The notes beneath the pieces were generated by a model, which saw nothing but the letters and a program-made list of their open reading frames with translations, searched no databases and was not told where the DNA came from. The translations under genes were made by a program, and so were the position numbers. DNA of 64,000 bases from Saturnia japonica. Lineage: Eukaryota; Arthropoda; Insecta; Lepidoptera; Saturniidae. The stretch covers positions 766,501 to 830,500 of the forward strand of contig CM065321.1 in NCBI GenBank assembly GCA_033032175.1, read 5' to 3'. How positions within the stretch are numbered: the first letter of the stretch is position 1; every line of letters starts with the position of its first letter. Shown one piece after another: positions 1 through 11,800 of this stretch.

Positions 1-1050
1 GTCATTAAGCCCACAACAAACACAGTTCTTTGACTCCTGTATATTTATAAATGTTTTCACATTATTATTAGAAGAACGTGAATTCATTTGTCCGACCGAC
101 GATATAATATTATTTTTACGCGACTGAATACTGCCCACTCTCATACTTGTACTTGAGCCCGCCACATTATGTGCTCGCTGTAAAATATGCGACTGACTTC
201 GTGTGAAATTAATAAAGTCTAAACATTTCGGAAATTCAGTGAGTTCGCTGTATTTTAATTCGAATGCTTTGACAGTCTCTAAGCCTACCTTTTTACACGC
301 AATGTGTATAAAAATGAAATCTTCTAAACTGTCGATATTTAGCTGTTTTAACGCGAGATATAGAGACGAAAATTGGTCAATAAATTCTTCTACCTCCTTG
401 GGTGAATTATTTTTTACCGCGGCTAAATTAATCAACCTATCCAAGTAGGTAGTGGCTAATATTCTTTTGTCATTATATTTATTTATTAACGCATTCCATA
501 TAACGGTGTAATTTTCAGGCGTAGGTAAAATACCTTGACATATACCTAGGGCTTTCCCTTTTAATCTGGACTTTGTCACCGTATGTGAGATCAGTATTTT
601 CATGAATGGTTGCTTTAAAAGTCTCAAAAAAGATAGGCCATGACTCATTATCGCCATTAAACGAGCAGAGTTCTAATCGAGGCAATTTTAATGAAGATTT
701 TTCGCATTTTACCCTTACGTCACGACTCGCATTTTGAGTATTTTGTGACGTCAATTGATGCACTTTATATTTAATTTTGGTGTACAATTGATCGAACGAA
801 ATAACTGTGCTATATGAAGGATCAGAACTGTCTACTGATGACAATTGAAGGTCATTGTATTGTTCGACCGTGGTCAGAAACTCTTCACGAAATTTGTCTA
901 TAGTAAAACACTCCGATAAAAAGTTTCTATTTTTTGCTCATCATTTCCTACATGCACAATTAAATCGAAGATAGTTTGTATTCGAGCAAACAAAGTCGAT
1001 ATTTTATTCTGCAATTTTTTGATATTGCGTTCTTGCACGGTAGGAGGCAT
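1..1050 (-). pseudogene. Pao/BEL-like retrotransposon gag remnant
   Basis: Reading the minus strand from an ATG at 1050 gives a typical Pao/BEL gag start (short helical N-terminus), a TAG stop near 900, then a shifted frame with LPRLELCSFNGD and WPIFFETFKATIHEN, the hallmark of the Pao gag family. Another shift near 510-540 leads into a frame with KYNDKRILATTYLDRLINL, followed near 1-60 by the start of a cysteine-rich knuckle (NCVCCG). The element runs off the left edge of the window, so protease, RT and integrase cannot be judged. At least two breaks make this a dead copy. It is placed in Pao/BEL rather than gypsy because of the WP-F-E-F motif; family-level confidence is good, but the clade is not determined. 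Confidence 0.75.
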
Positions 1051-1492
1051 TTTATTTTACTTTATTATCCTAAAGTGGACTAAATAACACTAAATATTTA
1101 ATTATTCGGATCGTTTGGACCAACTATGAAGACGCTAGTTCTTTTTTGAAATTATTATTTTTTATTACCTACCTACCATGTGCAAAGCAGCATTGGAAAA
1201 GGACGGAAAAAATGGGACTCACCCTGGGCTGCGCTCCCTGTTGTCTCGCTCTTCCTCCACTGGTACACAACACCAAGTTCTCTAAACACTTTAAGTAACT
1301 AACAATGTATTTTAATTAATATAAATGAGTGACTTATGTCGGATGTCGGTCGGACGTTCGTTGCCTCGCGCAATGCCCACAACGAAGTCAAGTGTCGTAC
1401 ATACCACAGGGTGGTGGGTGGAGGGGGACGGAGAGTAAGGCAAGAATATTCACGTTCAAGGACAGGATGCCGCTTTGCACAATTCTAGCCTA
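1051..1492. other. Leader-like stretch, no gene
   Basis: No reading frame of note. On the minus strand a TGGTCC-containing stretch at about 1108-1123 lies just upstream of the gag ATG and could be a primer-binding site. No LTR partner lies in the window, so this is weak. The rest (1180-1450) is unassigned. Confidence 0.25.
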
Positions 1493-2215
1493 AACACATA
1501 GTAATAAACACAAGAATAATTTTCTTTTCATTTGTTGTGTTCCTAGATAAATCGGTGTATATGCAGTAATATAGCGGCGTGGTAGAGATCGCGACCACCA
1601 TACGCATAGTGATAAACACAAGTATGATTTTCTTTTCGTTTGTCGTGTTCCAAGATCAATCGGTGTATATGCAGTAATATAGCGGCGTGGTAGATACCGC
1701 GACCACCATACGCATAGTAATAAACACAAGTATAGTTTTCTTTTCATTTGTTGTGTTCCTAGATAAATCGGTGTATATGCAGTAATATAGCGGTGTGGTA
1801 GAGATCGCGACCACCATATGCATAGTGATAAACACAAGTATGATTTTCTTTTCGTTTGTCGTGTTCCGAGATCAATCGGTGTATATGCAGTAATATAGCG
1901 GCGTGGTAGATATCGCGACCACCATACGCATAGTGATAAACACAAGTATGATTTTCTTTTCGTTTGTCGTGTTCCGAGATCAATCGGTGTATATCCCGTT
2001 ATATAGCGGCGTGGTAGAGATCGCGACCACCATAAACATAGTGATAAACACAAGTATGATTTTCTTTTCGTTTGTCGTGTTCCAAGATCAATCGGTGTAT
2101 ATGCAGTAATATAGCGGCGTGGTAGAGATCGCGACCACCATACGCATAGTGATAAACACAAGTATGATTTTCTTTTCGCTTGTCGTGTTCCGAGATTAGT
2201 CGGTGTATTTCTATA
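1493..2215 (+). repeat. 108-bp minisatellite, about 6.7 copies
   Basis: The string gaccaccata recurs at 1593, 1701, 1809, 1917, 2025 and 2133, an exact 108-bp step. Each unit carries cttttcgtttgtcgtgttcc and a tail ending atatagcggcgtgg. Because 108 is a multiple of 3, several frames stay open across the whole array and mimic a repetitive protein; no coding role is supported. Part of the unit (tatgattttctttt through tatagcg) matches the subterminal part of the Helitron-like element at 38032-38284, so the array probably grew from a Helitron end. Units differ by a few substitutions, so the array is not brand new. Confidence 0.9.
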
Positions 2216-2670
2216 CTATTTAAACTAATATAATAAAGCGGAAGAGTTTTTTTGTTTTTTTGTTTAAACACGCTAAAATCTTTAACTACCCCAGTCGGAT
2301 TTAAAAAAGTCTTTTTGTATATAAGAGCCACACTCACATCAAATAGTATAGGCTATCTAACATTAGGCTACAACTCTCAGCAATCCTTAAATATTGATTT
2401 TTATTAAGTCAGAGGAGGAAGCCCTTCTCAGCTGCTTTATCCTTATCCGCTGTCGTAATGGTTAATGATACGTAAATACAATTTGCTACAAAAATACTGG
2501 TCCTTAATATATATTTTAAAAAAGTTCGCGATAGCATATGACTATCTCCTATACATAAACCCCAAAAAGCTATTTTGTAACAAACCATTGTGTTAGACTA
2601 CTCAGGTACGTTGGCGTTGCGGTGTTTATTGTATAAAATTAACACGGGTAAAACCATGGGGAACAGCTAG
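2210..2670 (+). mobile_element. Helitron-like non-autonomous element
   Basis: Begins with an actaatataataaagcgg head and ends ...gaacagCTAG followed by T, the insertion signature of Helitrons. The same head is repeated at 63500 onward, and a similar 3' part ends at 59689. No helicase is encoded, so it would depend on an autonomous partner. Its end lies 228 bp before the gene A start codon. The 5' boundary is approximate because it abuts the minisatellite. Confidence 0.6.
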
Positions 2671-2898
2671 TTTTAAAATAATACTAAAGCATACTGGGTG
2701 CTGACAATACATGACATTTATCCTTTAAAAATTGACCCAATTGGATACTAATATGGGACATATTTCTCGTTATGACCGGCTCCATCTGCCTTTTTCTCAA
2801 ACCTGTGATAATAACGATAATAAAAAACGCATTATTAATAAGGTATTTCTCCGCGGAACGCCAGTATCGCGACATCGGTCATTCGTTAACATCGGAAG
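2671..2898 (+). promoter_or_regulatory. Presumed promoter and 5' UTR of P450 gene A
   Basis: Only this 228-bp stretch separates the Helitron end from the gene A ATG. An A/T-rich attattaata lies near 2831, but no clear TATA-Inr pair is visible. Assignment is by position; a non-coding first exon farther upstream cannot be excluded. Confidence 0.35.
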
Positions 2899-5800
2899 AT
2901 GTTTCTGGTACTATTGTCTCTTATCGGGTTGTGTCTCTCGCTTTGGCTGTGGGTTCGTTGGAGACTGATCAAAAATTACTGGTTACATAAAAATGTACCG
3001 CATTCAAAACCAAATTTTATTATGGGCAGCCTCACCTTCCTGCAGAGAAAAAACCCTGTAAGTTAATTCTTATTATAATAACATTAATATTATATAACTT
3101 ATTCATAGACTTGAAGCTGGTCATAGTATTGCGATTCGCGATGGGTCATAATTACTGGCGATAATAATTATGTTCTACTAAAAAATAGGTAAGACATATG
3201 TCATGTCTTTTTTTGCATCATATATGTATTAATTTATAAAATAAATATGAAGTTAATCAGTTATATACCCAAAATAAATTTGAAGTCATAATATGAAACA
3301 TACAAATTTCAATTAAATCAACGAAATAAAGCTGTGTGTGTAAAAACCTACTTTAGAGGAGTGTAAAAAATCTCCTACAAATTATTTTGTAGTCATAAGG
3401 ATACTTTGTTACACAACACAAACTCGACTATCTTTCAGTCTGAACGCGATAAACTCAAAAACTAACGAACGGGTGTCATCAATTGACAGAGTGATTCATG
3501 GGGAATGCTTAAAGTTTAAATTTTTATATATATTGGCATAAATATGTCCATGATTGTTGAAGATGTCGGAAAAAATCATGCCGACTGAGAGTTTTACTGG
3601 CGTGCGCCGCGTAAACCAATATAGTTTAAAGAGTGCGAAGCCGGGGAGGTTTGCTAGTATTATTTAATTCTCATTTGATTCAGTGAAATTCTTAAAAAAT
3701 TATAAATACCGTAAGAATATTTTTATATACTACTACCGACCCGCCCCAGCTTCGCACGGGTACAATTTACAAAGTGGTATATTTTATATTTAAAAAACCC
3801 GATTTAAAGTTTATTGCTTTAATATTGGCAGTTCATAACTTCCTAACTGCCTTATTAGCCTAGTGGTCCTAAACGCGACTGCTATGCTCGAGGTCCTAGG
3901 TTCGATTCTCAGGTCAAGCAAAGTGCTATTGGGTTTTTCTATGAAACTCTCAGTAGCACCTTGGAGTTTGGCTTTATGTCCGATTAATAGAAATAGGCTC
4001 GCTCCCTATTACATGGGACTTAAAACATACCCGGCGAACTATAGGTGTGTACACCTCTGCCTAACACTTCTGGGATACAGACGAGATGGTATGGTATGGT
4101 ATGGTATGTAACTTCATAGGTACGAATAGTGCGCTTAGTTCACGTCGCCCAATAATTTGTCATAGATATTTTTAGGAAGGATTTTTTTGGTTGCGAATAA
4201 TTTTGAATTCATGATATCTTCTACTGTTTTCATTTAAATGGAAAACTGTAAAGGACAATCTTAATCTACATTAAATGATCTATTAAACTAACAAACTTAT
4301 CTGGATAAAGATTAATACTGAATTGGAGAAAATAGCTTCGCAAATAGCGTAATATTTTAAATTATTATGTTAAAGATAAAAAAAGTTACTGTTAGTAAAC
4401 CTTATTATATAAACATATGTCATCGCACACTCTTCTCTGGGCTTTTTGAAAAACTGTAATTCTTTTCAACATTACTTTGATGTATCTCATAAGGTTTAGC
4501 CAGCGTAAGCAATGCAAGCGTCCGAAAATAATTTTATGACGACTTGATTACAAATCATTGAATTTTCTCTACTATAAAAAAACTTATTTGAAATTTATTG
4601 TATATATAAACCTTCCGTAAAAAAATCTCTAGATGATAGTGAAAACCGCATTAAAATCCGTTGCTTAGTTTAAATGATCTAAGCGTACTTAGGGGACAGA
4701 CAACGGGAAGAGACTTCATTTTAAACTATGTGTAGATATACTAACAACATATATTTATTTAATTTTACTTATGTATTTTTTTATTAATACTAATTATTAT
4801 ATCACAGTTGGTAAATAAGGGCTGGCTATAGTCACACGAAAAGTGCCTTTATAAGGTGCGCGGAATAAATATCTGAACTTGCTTGCCATTAGTCCCTTTG
4901 TAATTAAATCGTAGAACAGACAATCAAGTTAATCTACGCTAATATTATAAAGCTAAAGATTTTGTTTGTTTGTTTGGTTGAACACGTTAATCTCAGGAAC
5001 TTCAGATTCGAATGGGAAAAATGTTTCAGTGTTGTATAGCTCATTTATCGAGGAAGGCTATAGGCTATGTAACATCACGCTACGATCAATAGGAGCGGAG
5101 CATCAATAAAAAATGTTGGAAAAATGAGCAAATTTTATTTCATTTGAGAGCTTGCATTGCGTTCACTGCGTAAATGGTTAAAGTAACGTAACAATTGTGT
5201 ATAATGGAATTGTTTCTCTTAAAAACTTCTAAAAAAAGTCCGCGATAACGTATAGCTATCTTTTAAAGTTTACTCAATGTTACCTTTTTTATGGTAATAA
5301 AATTTGTTCTAAAATAATGAATTATTTGTGAAGGTATTTTTTATACATGGCATTAATCCTTATCAAAATAAATACATTATCCATCACAAGGATTTAATTT
5401 TGAATAAAATTTCCCTTTACAATAATTCATTTCAATGAATATCTTAGGAGATATCACAGTTTTAAAATAACTCGGCAGCAAAATAATTATCAAGTACCGC
5501 GAGCGCCTTATTATTATGCAGAATAATGTGGGAGGCGGGCGGTTATATGGGGAGGGGAGAACGAATGTAGCTCAAATGGTTCCTAAAGAAAACTATTGTT
5601 GAGCCGAAGGCGAGGGTGACAATCGCGGGTGGGGATGTCCTACTTTTCTCCCTAGGTGCGTTTACAATTTTTTTCTCCTCCGGGATGAAAAGTTTATATA
5701 TTTTATATATAAACACGCAGTTGCTAGGGTACCGGGTGATAAAGTGAAGTACGCGCATGCGCACATTTGCCATCTCACCGGGAGAGAATCGGGTACTTTT

Positions 5801-8800
5801 CTCCCGTGTGACAGGGACTAAAAGTGTACTTTTCATCCCGGAGGAGAAAAAAGAAAGTTTCAGCTCCTTTAGAATTGTATTAAAGGTGCCTACAACCCAC
5901 TCTCTCTAACCCTCTCTCTCTCTCTTATGTGACGCAGACGAAGTTGCGCGGCTCAGCTAGTATCATGATAAATATTAATGTAATGTATACTCTTATGTAT
6001 TTACTGATATTAAAGATTATAATCAGCAAATAACATATTTTGTACACTGAATGTTTTTCTTGAATTTTTATTTTTGCGGTTATTTCTTCATTTCTCATCA
6101 TATTTTTATGAGCAATTATGACAGAATGTATTTCATATAATAATAAAATTGCTTGTGGGAGGGTAAGCCCAGTATGATCCAAAAGCCAAACCAAGCCTTT
6201 CGGCTGCTGGGCATCGTGGGTGATCCCGAAACGCAACAAATCAAAAGAGAGTCACTGTAACGAGTTAATTACCGCGTTGATGAAAGTCAGTCGGGTAGAG
6301 ATACCACTCTGCTTGTTTACAGGATACACACCAGTTGATCCCGGAAGCGTGCGGCAGCGGGTGTTCCACTTGATGTATGGTGGTATAATTGTCTTATCCT
6401 ACCAAACAGAAGAATAGTCGAATAATTATAATATGATGTAGGTAAGGTGGCACACTCGCAGGCGAACGAATAGCGAACAACAAACATAATGAGAAAAACT
6501 ATCAATCACGACTTCAATGCTATGAAAAAAAAGTTTAATAGTAGCATAAATTATTTTATTGCATCCTTTGCAATTATTTTCATTATTTATAAAAGCGACT
6601 CCAGTCACATGGAAGTACTAATTGTAAATACAATACGTCTATAGATATTTATTCCTTCCTTCCTTCTTCCTTCCTTCCTTATTCCGACTTTTCAAAGTAT
6701 TCAACTATGTACATTTTGTATTTCCAGATTTCGTTCAATTATTTTATAAGTTTTAACACTTTCTCACTTTTCAGGCAGTATTCATGAAAGAAATTTACCA
6801 AAGTTCAAAGTCACCATACCATGGTATGTGGATGTTCTGGCGTCCTGCGCTGATCATCAACTCTCCGGAAATAGCCCGCAGGGTCCTCGTTAAAGATTCT
6901 GATAATTTCAGGAACAGATTTACGAGTTCCGGAAAGACCGATCCACTGGGCTCTATGAATTTAGTTATGGTCAAAGTGAGTTCAATTAATCAATCAGTGA
7001 GTGAAATCAATGGCAATTTCTTCATGCTTCATTTATTAAAATTAATCATTACATTAAATATTACATAAATAATTGCCTTACAATATCATAATGTAAATAT
7101 ATTGTTTTTAAAATTTGAAATGATCTCATTTGTTTGTTTCGATTGCATTGCTATTTAATTCAGAACTTGATTAAATTGTATAGTATAAGATAGTTCTTTA
7201 ATGTTATAAGAATGTCGTTTTCAAAGTGTAGTTATTATTAAAATTGAATTTACAAGCAGTGAATCAGCCTCGGCAGGCAGCCTCACTTGGTGTACTTGAT
7301 AAAAAATACTTTTTAATGTACAGTATAATATAGATTTTTTTTTAGACCGTCAATCATATTTTGTTCGTTGCTTTGACGTATATAAATATTGTGTCATTCG
7401 AGATACGTCAGCGACTCAAGACTAGGGTTGCAAAAACCTGTTTTCTTTCTGGAGCATGTTTTTTTAGGAATACAGAGTTCAACTTTTTTAAGGAAGCTTA
7501 CGTTAAAGAAAAGTTCATATTATAGTTTTGTTTATTTTTAAACCTACCATAATTTTTTTTGGTTGAATATTACACAGCTTTCAATAATTGGCAACATTTA
7601 AAAAGATTCGCACGGGGAAATCCCCATTCGTTTCATGTTTGTTTGAAGTATGAACGTAGTTGACATACCGCTTTTGAAGCTTGAGTGATACAGAGAGAGT
7701 GCAATATCAGATTTATTTAGTTTTGTGTGGCTTTGTGCTATTCAGAGTGTTGTATAAATATTCATTGTAAATTAATATGCCGAAACGAGTCGGTTCAGGC
7801 CGAAAGCAATCGGTCGTCGCAAATGTTTTTAATGATATTATTTCAAATTCAAAAATTCCCAAAACAGAATGTACATTCTGTTCAAAACACGTTACTAAAA
7901 ACGGGACAAGACTGTTAAAGCACATACAAAACTGTAAAGTGTCCAAACTCAATAAAAGAAAAATACGGAAAATCAACAAGATCGGTTCCTTATCCTCACT
8001 TAGAGAATATTCAAAATCGTAAGTACATTTTCAAGTTTATTGAACAATTTTCCCTAGAGCTGTGCCCTACGGTTTCACCCGTGTTAATTTTTTACGACAA
8101 ACACCGCGCCGCCAACGCACCCGTGTAGGCAATTTTTTATACTTTGTGTAAAACTATCGACATTTTATGAGGAATAAATTAATTTTTCAAATTATAATAT
8201 AGCCTATGTTACTTGCTGGTACTGGAGCTTTATATTGGTGAAAGAATTTTTAAAATCGATCCAGTAGTTTTTGAGTTTATCCATTACTTAAAACAACAAA
8301 CGCAGACAAAACAAACAAAAATAAAAAAATCCTCTTCATAATCTTGGTATGGATTACATTTCTTAGTTTAGTATTGATCTTATTTTTAGGGTTCCGACCG
8401 TATTCAATAAGAAACTTGCATCGTTTCGTTCGCCATGTCCGTCTGTTTTTCTGTCTGCCTCTGGCTTAGGTGCTTATCTCAGAGACTCTTAGTACTAGAA
8501 AGCTGTCATTTTGCATAATATTTACGCTGACAAAGTGGTAAATTAAAAGTGGTAAAAAAATTATATATTTTAGAGAACCTACCCTTTCTCCACATGTATA
8601 ATGGAGATGATTTTTTTCTTGTTGTTTATATGATGGTTGATCTTTTTTTTCTAGATTTATCAAGCTCCAGCTCCAGCACTGCAAGTACTTTTAAGTCCGT
8701 CAAGTTTAAGACAACAGGTATTACAACATTTGTAGACAAAATGAATCCAGAAGTTCAGGATAAGGCAGATGAACTTCTCAGCAGAGCAATTTATGCGAGC

Positions 8801-11800
8801 AGAGCACCCCTTAGCATGATGGACAATCCTTGCTGGAAGGAATTGTTTTTGTCCCTTCGGCCCGCGTACAAAATACCCTCTAGACACATGTTGTCTGGAC
8901 CGTTTTTGGAAAACGAGTACAAGAAAGTGTCAAAGATGGTCGCAGAAGCAATTGCCGCTGCTGATTCAGTCGGGTTGGCTGTAGATGGCTGGAGCGACAT
9001 TAGAAATGAACCTATTGTTAATTTTGTTGTTACAACACTGAAACCATTCTTGTATAAAGTTTTACCGACAGGAAAATCATCTCACACTGCCGAATTCATG
9101 GCACAGGAAATTAGTCGTATAATTGAAGAAATTGGACAGCAAAAGGTATATGGCCTCGTGACCGACAATGCTTCTAATATGAAGGCAACTTGGAAACTAC
9201 TAGAAACAAAGTACGCAAAGACAAATTTATTCACCTACGGATGCCTGGCACACTCTTTTCAATTAATATTTACTGATATAAAAACTTGGCAAGCTTTAAG
9301 ACCCTGACTGTTAATGCAGTAGCCTGTATTAAGGCTATTAAGAATTCTCACAAGCTTAATACAGCCTTTATACAAAAGGTTTATTTAAAAAAATTGAAGA
9401 TTCAATAGAAAATATGTTAGACAAGACCCTGTCCATATCCGAAGGGCAAAAAGTCAGAGAAATACTTAAACATAGAAAAGAATTCGCGATATACGACGTT
9501 CCCAAAATTTGTAACTTATTAGATCCTCGTTTTAAAGGATACGATCTTACACCAGAAGAAGAATCAATTGCTACAGAACAAATTTATAATGCTGCTGTAA
9601 AAATGCCAGTTGATGAGAATATTGTACTGACAGAGCTTGCAAATTATATTGCAAAGCAAGGTTTTTTTTCTAAAACTTTTCTGTGGTCTTCCGTAAATAA
9701 GTTAACTCCCATGGCCTGGTGGGCAGGACTATGCAAGTCGACTGCTTTATCTAAAGTAGCCCTCAAATTTACATCGGCAGCATGGGAGAGAACGTATACT
9801 ACTTACAGTGTTGTTCATTCCAAAAAACGCAACAGACTGACAAATGACAGGGCTAGCAAAATAGTTTTTATTGTTCACAATTTGAAATTGCAATCTCAAA
9901 GTTTTTCACTTTTAGAACATAAAGAACAACCTGAAAAAGAAAATGTATCTGAAATTTTTGATATAGAGGAGACAGAAGAATGTGAAAATTCTGACACTGA
10001 TAAGACTAGTGTAGGTAGTGACACCGATACTGAAAGAGGTACTGACACAGACGAAGAACAAAATTTTGATGTAACTTATTGATTCGATTTTTAATTTTAG
10101 TAAAATATAAGAAATCAGAAAACATACATACCTAAATAAAACATTTATTATCCAGAGATTGTTTTCTTGAAAAAAAACAACGGTACTATGTTTTTTTTCA
10201 ACATAGTGAAAAAAACAAAGTCGTTTTTTTCATGTTACATCACTACTCAAGACATAAGTATTTGATCAATGTGTGTTGCCAATGATAACTTATGTTACTG
10301 AGACATGGTCGCTAAGTTTGAGCCTCATAAAAAACTCTGGTCACAAAAAGGCAATCAAGAGTGCTATGCTTCGAGTTTCTCGAATCAGAAACGATGAGAT
10401 CGGTAGGAGAGCCAATTCGACATAGCCCTCAGAGTTGCTTGTAAACGCTTGAATATTGCTTGTAGAACGGATGAATGATGGGGCCAAAGAATTTCTCGAG
10501 TGGTGACCTGGTGCCGGAAAAGGCAGCGTGATCAGACCCGACACAAGTTGGACTGATGACCTAGTGAAGGTTTGCTGGAACACGCTGGGTGCAAGTAACC
10601 CAGGACCGGTCGTTGTGGCTATCTTTGGGGAAGGTCTATTATGTCCAGCAGTTGTATTTCGGCTAAATGAGTGAACAACAGATGGATGTTTCTATAGAAT
10701 AAATCAAGTTTTGAAATTACCATTGTGCTACTATGTCGATTTTATGAGTGTAAAAATACGAAATTGAATTTGACTGAATTATGTTATGTCTTGTTCGATA
10801 TTATTTTCAGTAAATAATACATATTATATAACTAATAGTTAAATCTCTGAAAATTAATCAATGAACTACTTAGGGCATGGCTCTTTAAGCAATACTTGAT
10901 GTAAATTAGTTCATTTTATATACCAAAAACTAGAATTATTCAAAGCTAGACATACTGGTGATGATTTAAAAAGACCTAACTTAAAAATAAATGGCGTTGA
11001 AGATCATTCTTTTTCAGCAGTACTTATTTGTAGCGTTCTGCAATAATGTCAATCGCATTACAATTATATACAGTATTATTTATTTCCCTTATTTTGGTAT
11101 TTAACTATTTTCAGACTATTTCAAATAACTAGCATTTACCAAACTTGACCTATATTGCTATTAGTTACAAGCTCTCTTAGTTATATTAATGGATAAGCGA
11201 GAATGGTGTTAATAAAATATACTATAATTTCCAGGATCCTTTATGGTCTTCAATCAGACGCCGTCTTACGGTTGTGTTCACAGCTGCAAAATTACGAGCC
11301 CTGCAAAATTTTATTTTAAAGAAATCGGAAGATCTTGTCGTACGTATCAATCGCGAAATGGAAAATGGTAAAATAGACAATTTAAGGGTATGTATTACAT
11401 CTGTGAATTACATAATTTTTCTCACACGTTGCTAAATTTAGCTACATACTCCAAACCCAGTGAAATTGCCAAAGCCTATAATAGCTCCAGGACCCTTAAG
11501 GCTAACAGTAAAGATAGTTCAACAAAATATTACTACATCTCCTTTAACATAACATAGATTAGAACCTGTATGGGGGATTGTACGCGATATTAGAAATAAT
11601 AATGCCTATGAAAACCACACTACAATTTGGTAGTCTTTACTAATCGATACGATAGGTGACAGTTTTTATTTCCCTTTGCTTTTCGATGTATTTCCTATAA
11701 ACCATATAAAACTTTTCCAAATACTGTGGTGTACCATCGAGCCTATATAGTTTCGCCTATTTCGAAAATTCTTTGTACGGTTACTGAAAGTAAACCGAGT

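Larger units (their letters stand above)
7423..10245 (+). mobile_element. hAT transposon in P450 gene A intron 2
   Basis: The direct repeat CTCAAGAC at 7415-7422 and 10246-10253 is a perfect 8-bp target duplication, diagnostic of hAT insertion. Ends are imperfect inverted repeats: TAGGGTTGCAAAAACC at the left, TAGTGATGTAACATG on the other strand at the right. Inside is a sense-oriented, intron-containing transposase gene (BED exon, then hAT catalytic and C-terminal parts) with an internal loss near 9310-9414. A Helitron-like element is nested in the transposase intron. Confidence 0.88.

Noticed and set aside
203..448. 81-codon plus-strand frame at the left edge
   Set aside because: Antisense shadow of the Pao/BEL gag on the minus strand.
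1490..2161. A 223-codon repetitive protein on the minus strand
   Set aside because: It is the translation of the 108-bp minisatellite, whose period is a multiple of 3; other frames are equally open.
1493..2215. CRISPR-like array
   Set aside because: Units are contiguous with no spacers, and the genome is eukaryotic.
2772..2990. Plus-strand 72-codon frame over the start of gene A
   Set aside because: It overlaps exon 1 in another frame; the ATG at 2899 gives a proper P450 N-terminus ending at a GTAAGT donor.
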